Below are positions 58,019 through 64,000 of a DNA stretch of 64,000 nt, piece by piece. The notes below the pieces were generated by a model. It made no database searches. It was not told where the DNA came from and saw nothing but the letters and a program-made list of their open reading frames with translations. The DNA lies in contig CM049310.1 in the NCBI GenBank assembly GCA_026874595.1, positions 22,794,058 through 22,858,057 of the forward strand, read 5' to 3'. Every line of letters starts with the position of its first letter. The first letter of the stretch is position 1. The position numbers were made by a program, and so were the translations under genes. The stretch comes from Sipunculus nudus (lineage: Eukaryota; Annelida; Sipuncula; Golfingiida; Sipunculidae).

Positions 58019-58994
58019 ATATCCTTTACAAACACTCACATTTTTTTAACTGTTATTTTTATGCTTCTTGTTAGTGGCATTATAGAGCTCTTAATTTCCT
58101 TAAACAAGAAGAAAATTGAATCCATTCTGTGAAGTGGGCTAGGTAATGCATGTATTATTGCTCATACTGTGAGAGTCGTCATACCAGTTTGAGTGGTGAC
58201 AGGAAAGCATCAAGAGTGAAAACCTACGTCAGAGCCTTGTATCGTTGTTGATCAGTAAAGTAACAAGTTCAATGGGAAAACACCTACCAGATGCTTTTAC
58301 TGCAGTATATCCATTAAATGTATTACCATTAAGGGCAGTTATTGAGGGCCATCCATTTGAAGTGAGTACTACAGACTGATTGCACCTGCTTGGGCGTGGT
58401 GGTTTAGTCAAGGTTACAAAGATAAATAGTGTTTATCAAAGGTCAAAACATGGCAAGTATCATATTGATTTAAAAAGAAAAAAAGCCAGTGACGCATTGA
58501 AGTAATTATAACCATATTCTGATTATCATGATGCCATCCATTTGACAGCTCTTGTATTGAATTCTGCATTCTGATTTTCATGGTGCCATCCGTTAAGCAA
58601 AGGTGGAACTGATGTTCTTGCATTCACTTATGATTATATGCTGCCCTCTGGTAGAGAGACCGGCAACTATGTGGATTATTTGATTGAAGAGTAACCATCT
58701 GTACATCATTTTCAGCAACTAGAAATAATATAGTTTTTTTATGACACATGTTACAGTAATGGTTATAATGTTTACAAACACATTCATAAATTAATAGCTC
58801 TTAAATTGATTTTGTTAATCATTCACTAAATGATAATCGGATTTGTAAACTAACTTTTCTTTCTGTTATTTATAAGAAAGCCTTCTTGCATGTTCAATTA
58901 GAAAAGTTATAAATTTTGAGCAAAAAAGACACAAGGTATTTATGAGAATCCATCTCCCCTTTCAAAAGTTTTGCGCTCCTTAATTCTTGATTAC
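58019..58994 (+). other. U12-type AT-AC intron in E2F
   Basis: The intron starts ATATCCTTT (58019-58027), a perfect minor-spliceosome 5' site. It ends TTGATTAC and carries the branch-site match TCCTTAAT at 58977-58984, with the branch A about 11 nt from the end. No GT-AG pair restores the conserved [12 protein letters not shown] join. U12 introns are known in vertebrate E2F genes. Confidence 0.93.
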
Positions 58995-59109
58995 ATTAGC
59001 ATATGTGACGTATCAAGACTTGCGAGGTATAGAGTCATTTGATGAGCAGACTGTGATAGCTATCAAGGCACCGCCAGAGACCAGACTGGAGGTCCCAGAT
59101 CCTACTGAG
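58995..59109 (+). CDS. E2F exon: marked box, first part
   Basis: 115 nt from the AC|A acceptor of the U12 intron to GTGAGG. It encodes [20 protein letters not shown] then [18 protein letters not shown]. The [10 protein letters not shown]...[16 protein letters not shown] block is the marked-box core that contacts DP and pocket proteins. Confidence 0.97.
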
Positions 59110-59568
59110 GTGAGGGTTAATCTAAAGATCAAATTTTATTGGTTAAATAAACCTGAACAAAACCAAACTGTACAGAGGTAGGATGTAAATCAGAGTTTGG
59201 GCAATATTGTCAAAGGAATAAGTCAGCAAATGCTTGAACCTGTTTACTCCCAATTGCATGTATGTACCCTTAATCAGGAACAAACTTATCTGCTTGTCAC
59301 AGTGTAACACATTGTGAAACTGTAACAGATTATTTTGACTTTAGTAAAATTAAACTTAAAAATGTAATAATTGTGGTTTGATAAGTTAACTTCTTAATTA
59401 AAAAAAATGATTTATGACACCACTCTTTCTTCTAGACATTTAGACATTTTATTATGTACAACTTCACTAAATAAAAAAATCATCAAAAGATCATCTAGTG
59501 TCTTGTTTCACTTGATCATTTAATTGGTTTACACTGGAACATGCCTGATACAGAACTTGTTGTTACAG

Positions 59569-59746
59569 AATATTCAGATCTGGTTGAAGAGCAGTAAGGG
59601 CCCTATAGAGGTGTATTTATGTCCGGAGGATGCCGGGACCATGTCGCCAGACCCCGCCTCCACCTCCACTGCCAGCACTCCACTCCCAATCCACGACGAG
59701 TCATCCTCCAGCTCCACCGAGTCATGTTCACTTGACAGCTTCAAGG
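59569..59746 (+). CDS. E2F exon: end of marked box and Ser/Thr-rich linker
   Basis: 178 nt after TGTTACAG and before GTAAGA. It encodes NIQIWLKSSKGPIEVYLCPE, as in E2F1-3 (GPIEVYLCPE), and then a Ser/Thr/Pro-rich stretch (STSTASTPLPIHDESSSSST). Phase 0 in, phase 1 out. Confidence 0.96.
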
Positions 59747-59834
59747 GTAAGATCCCATAAGGCAGAGCATAAGATAGTGACTATGTTGAATATTTATAAA
59801 CATTCTGTAAGGTCAGAAGTACTTGAGCTTAGAC

Positions 59835-60264
59835 CGGTTTCTTTGGACTAGGGGTGGAACACAGGACTCATAGCCAGGAGGTCACAAATTCAAATCTTGG
59901 CTGAGGAGCAATGATATTTTTCATTGTCAGCCCCCACCCAGGTTGAGCGCTCTACAGGCTTAATGAGTAGGCTGTGCCCCAAAGCCGTATATCACTCATG
60001 AAAGAGTGCATTTTTGGTGGAAAGGGGGGGGGGGGGTTCCAGTGGTGGTGATTACACACCATTGACCCACAGATGTGGTAGACACTGGGTCTTGGTCACA
60101 TCAGGATACAAAATAACATGATGGCAAGCAAATGCTACCCCCCTGTCATGTAGTCCCAAACTAAAATGGATCTCTGCAGATATTCATACTTAGATTAAGA
60201 ATTAGATTGGAGAGCATAAACAATGAGGTGGGTACCTCATATAATAAAATATCTTTAAAAAAAA
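59835..60264 (+). mobile_element. SINE copy, plus strand, E2F intron
   Basis: Starts GGTTTCTTTGGACTAGGGGT (A-box-like), then AGGTCACAAATTCAAATCTT (B-box-like, mutated), the shared body with CAGCCCCCACCCAGGTTGAG, GTATATCACTCATGAAAG, a G13 run, and GGTGGGTACCTC near the end, finishing in an A run at about 60264. Full length. It lies between the last two coding exons. Confidence 0.72.
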
Positions 60265-60625
60265 GTCCTTAGGCTTCAGTGCAACAAGAACTGGAACTTT
60301 CAACCCATACCCCAACCAAGGCTAAACAAGTCTACTGGATCACACCTTAAACGGGTCTTTCTTGGTCAACGGTGTCCCTACCCACATATTCTATTTCATG
60401 GTATCATGGAATTTTAACATGAATAATGAGCTCTTAAATGTCGTTTATCTGATTTTTCAGTTTATATGTTTATCTGATGTTTCAGTTTATTTCTGCAATC
60501 TCGTTCTTAAGAAACTGATGGATTTCTTTAGAATGAGATTGAATTTTAATATGACAGGGGATATGAAATATATATATATTTATATAAAAATGCAGACTTA
60601 ATTTCCTTTCTTACTGCCTGTGTAG

Positions 60626-60846
60626 GACCGTCTGTTCGTGGGGCTCTCTTAGAAGAACAAGACATCTCCCCAGACAGTGAACAGAACCTGCTGTTGCACA
60701 CGGTGGACCAGAACTTTGATGCTCAGTTCGAGCAGCTCGAGCCTCCCCTCAGTGAAGAAGATTACATGTTCAGCCTGGAGCAGGGGGAGGGTATCTCAGA
60801 ACTATTTGACGACATGGAATCATTAATTCAGTCACCTTCAGTGTGA
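60626..60846 (+). CDS. E2F terminal exon: transactivation and pocket-protein binding
   Basis: 221 nt after GTGTAG, ending TGA. The C-terminal part reads LEPPLSEEDYMFSLEQGEGI then SELFDD. The DYxxSLxxxEGIxxLFD pattern is the RB-pocket binding helix embedded in the activation domain. Its presence separates this gene from E2F6-8 and fits E2F1-3; the cyclin motif argues against E2F4/5. Confidence 0.97.
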
Positions 60847-63800
60847 CCTGTCTCGCCACTACCACCAGCACCGGTGTATTCATACGCAGTCACAACACAG
60901 ACTCAAAATGAAGGATTAGGTTCATGAAATATCAGAAAACAAGTAAACTTAAGTTTGTATTGCTATGTTGTAAACAGATATCCCTGCCTTGAAAACTGTT
61001 GAAGGAATGCTTGCTTAGTTGACAGTTCCCATGTGTATTAGTCTATTACTCCATGCATGATTTTTGCATGAAATATTATGGGCAATACTAAGAGTCCATG
61101 AAAACATTGGTACCACTCTTATACATTATCAATTTTCAACCCTGTGTTGTTTTCTAATTATTATTACATATATTTATAAGTGGAATAATAGCACCATGGC
61201 TAATAATGGATAGATTTTGAAATTGATCAGATGGCACAGTAATAGCTGTGAAACAGCAAGGTTTGTAGTCCAGTTAACATTATAATACAAGATGAAATTC
61301 AGAAAGTTGTTATAAAATAAAATCCAGTATGAATCGAAGTATAGGATGGTGAAATGCATCATTCAGGTCTGTTAAGGCAGTAAAACATGCCCAAGTACGT
61401 GATGAATATGAAACTGCTGAAGTTAAATCAATTAATATATAATATTACAAAAAATATATTGCTTTATGATTTTCTTTGTCTTTCATTTAGTTTTAAGAGC
61501 CACCAGCTGGCAAGCATTTTGTATTTCAGTTCATCTGAATGGTTGGTTAATTCATCCCTGTGCGTTGTTTGTATTTACATAGTATTATATTACAGGAAAT
61601 ACACTCTGGTCAGGAGGCTGTGCTGCACTTGATCACAGGATTGTGGGAAGGACTGACAGTCAAGTGAACAGAAATGTCATGTAGGAGTGCTTCAGATATT
61701 CTGAACAGTATAGTGCATCAGATAATCTGAACAGTACAGCATCTGATGAAGCTATATGGGAATCAGCTGTAGTCCTTTATTAGCCATAATCTGAAAATGC
61801 CTGCCTCGAGTTATACACGGGTACATTACGGAGATAACCTGTCGTTTTGAACAGTTTGCCACTAGAAGTGTGCAACTGCAATATGAAAAATAAATGTACA
61901 AACAAGCTTCCGTCCTTATGTAAACATGTTGTGTGTGTAAAGGTAGTCGTTTCTTAATTGTTGTTGTGCAAATGTTATGAGTTTTATTGTTAGTTATTTT
62001 CAGGATGTAGTTTAGCACTGAATTGAGCTCTCAGTAGAAGATGGCCAATGACGTGCTGAAAATTCACTGCACAATTTATATTGTAATTACATTTTCTTTG
62101 TATTATTTCAAATATGTGTATTATGTAGCATGTAGTCCTGTGGAGGAAAAATATTTGGCATAAAATTGTCGATAGCAGACATGAGTGAGCAGAATTGTGA
62201 GTAAATATAAAAGTGTTAAGAATGAGGGCACTGTGAAAAATGCTTCCATGAAAAACTAAGAAATCAACTCCCAGAATAGCAGCTGAGACAACAAAATTGA
62301 CGTAACTTGGGGTGATCAGGATGAGGGCACAGGTCAGTGTTAGACTACCAAAAACCCTTTTCCTCAAGACCTCTCATTTAAATCAAAGCAGGTTCATCAA
62401 CATAGTACTCTGGGCCTTTGCACCAGAACAAGGATACAAAATTGTTTTTCTCACGTACCACAAGCATCAATTTTGACTCGTGGAATAAAAAAAGGTTCAT
62501 TTTCAGTGGAAATTGTCTGATTTTGAGCTCCAGTCATTTTGACATTTCTCTCAAGAAAATAATAAAATTTAAATAATTCCTCTTGTTATGTAGTGCCTTT
62601 AACTGATTATAAAAAAAAATTATATTGTTATTGAATTGACTCCCATTCATATGAAATTTTTATTGAAAATCTTTAATAAAAAATATTTGCTAGCCCATAG
62701 TTATTCAGAAAAAAAAATTGACTTCATTGAGTGTTTTGAATCTGTCACTTGAGCAGCATTCTTAACGGAGGATGTAATGATACTTGATACTTGAGAGCAC
62801 TGGTCCGACTCCTGGTGTCAGGACAACCATCAGAATTTTGATATTTGACCATCACATGTAAACCAACACTTGGGACAGTCAGACTTTTAAAATCTTTTGG
62901 CTCTTTGGTCAGCAAGTAAGGTGAACCATGTCACAAATGTGTTAAATGACATCTTTTTGGCTTACATTTTGAAAATGTATTAACTGTTTTATTTGGAAAT
63001 TAATTTGGGAGGTTGAATTTTTTTTTGTATGAACAAGTAAAAACATTTACTTGGAATACTGTTATAAACCTGGTATGAATGATATTGTGTATAAGTTCAT
63101 GTACAGTGTACTAGGTTATATCAGACTTTTAAATAAATCCTGTATCCTCGCCACACTCCTGGATAGTGTGACAAATGAGGATCGGAATGAACTGCCTTGT
63201 GTATGTCCTGTTCATTACAAAATCATTTTCTTTGTAAAGGGAGTAAAATATTTCTGTCATTTGTATAATGATTAAGGCCAAAGATACTTGTAAATATTAT
63301 ATATCTGGATTTGTTCTGCAGGCACAGAAATTAGCAAGTGATTACTTGCCTTTTAGGGATGGTATGCATCCTTCATAGATTTTAACCATTATTTTGCTGT
63401 TTTATTTTCTGCAGGTATGTTCACAAACTTTCTTATGCTACAAAATCTGGTACATTTGCAGGGACCTTGTATGTTAAATAAGAAGCATGTATATAGGTAA
63501 TTTTACCTGCAAGGTCATGATGATTTATCATATTTGTTAAGAAAATTGAAGAATGGGCATTAACAGGTGCTCCTCTTTGGGGGTTGTCATATTTCACCGC
63601 ATTGTAATACACATTTCATGTCTATTTATCTTTTCACAGGGCTTGACATTAACTACTAACTGATTGTCCAGGACAAGTAGAAGTTTAAATGGAGTTAGAA
63701 TTAACAAATGATGCCTCGTACTTCCCCAAACGGGCAAGTGGAATCAACTTTAACCTCTACCTTAGTTGTGATATTTTTTTCAAGAAAACATGTTGTTGAT

Positions 63801-64000
63801 AATATGTAAGACTTACATAACTTAACATGTTCATGTATATCAGATAATAAGAGGAAAATTTAACGAAATAAAATAACTTTTTATGTATCATCAAACATGC
63901 GATAAAACATGCAACACAAACATGTGGAACACTTTATGTACATGGTCATGGTAATTGATTTTAGGACATAATAATTTATAAGGGTAAGTGAAAGATGGTT
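60847..64000 (+). other. E2F 3' UTR and flanking DNA
   Basis: No exon-like frame. Candidate poly(A) signals AATAAA occur at 62484-62489 and 62675-62680, with other A-rich variants; none can be chosen without transcripts. Antisense open frames (61752-62367) are hydrophobic low-complexity readings of AT-rich DNA. The remainder shows no gene or recognised repeat. Confidence 0.45.

Larger units (their letters stand above)
30261..62700 (+). other. Gene locus: activator-type E2F transcription factor (E2F1/2/3 class)
   Basis: Core exons 30581-30841, 46768-46861, 51031-51122, 56831-56955, 57576-57649, 57919-58018, 58995-59109, 59569-59746 and 60626-60846 join into 1260 nt (419 residues plus stop), with all phases matching. 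Seen in order: cyclin-A-type motif AKRKLELD (88-95), winged-helix DNA-binding domain (about 121-191) with [12 protein letters not shown] (165-176), leucine-rich coiled coil (217-249), marked box (250-315), Ser/Thr-rich linker, and C-terminal pocket-protein binding and activation segment DYMFSLEQGEGISELF (392-407). Human E2F1 and E2F2 have 437 residues. The product should bind TTTSSCGC sites with a DP partner and be repressed by RB-family proteins. It groups with E2F1-3 because it has both the cyclin motif and the C-terminal pocket site; which paralogue cannot be said. An additional exon at 39 kb and a U12 intron are described separately. The 3' end is uncertain. Confidence 0.95.

Noticed and set aside
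61990-62367. 125-codon hydrophobic open frame on the minus strand
   Set aside because: Hydrophobic reading of AT-rich 3' flanking DNA, with no recognisable family.

Overview
The window reads as nuclear DNA of an animal, most likely a mollusc and probably a bivalve. The evidence is AT-rich intergenic DNA, large GT-AG introns, two recognisable spliced animal genes, and a dense load of Helitron-like, foldback, MITE and tRNA-SINE repeats of a kind I associate with bivalve genomes. The species cannot be fixed from the sequence. No bacterial, viral, CRISPR, rRNA or intact tRNA gene was seen.

Layout. (1) 1-12.64 kb, + strand: the 3' nine exons of a PDIA6-type (P5) protein disulfide isomerase. The window starts inside an intron, so the signal peptide and the first CGHC site lie upstream. 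The gene ends in KDEL and a poly(A) signal. Its introns hold a Helitron-like copy (1358-2784), a 1.2 kb dispersed repeat (about 5630-6910) and a decayed TIR transposon (about 8829-10593). (2) 12.64-30.2 kb: a repeat field without convincing genes. It holds a 148-bp tandem array, a triply nested Helitron-like composite (14.5-19.95 kb), a cluster of nuclear-receptor-like direct repeats, a 1.9 kb foldback transposon with two arrays of 20-bp palindromic words (21295-23203), and a 145-bp degenerate array. (3) 30.2-64 kb, + strand: a complete gene for an E2F1/2/3-type activator E2F. It has a promoter with E2F-like sites, a first exon at 30581, a probable optional or alternative exon at 39 kb, and exons up to the stop at 60846. 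One intron is a U12-type AT-AC intron. Its large introns hold SINEs, MITEs and a second nested Helitron-like composite (42.04-44.37 kb).

The two genes are unrelated neighbours on the same strand. PDIA6 acts in ER oxidative folding; E2F acts in G1/S transcription under pocket-protein control.

The least expected material is in the repeats. At least three families share one architecture: a 5' hairpin whose arm returns inverted near the 3' end, a 3' hairpin, and a CTAG/CTGG or CTTG end. They carry internal tandem units of about 140-340 bp and are inserted into one another. Several otherwise different families keep the same 12-bp palindrome GGTGGCGCCACC, which occurs at least 13 times exactly in the window.
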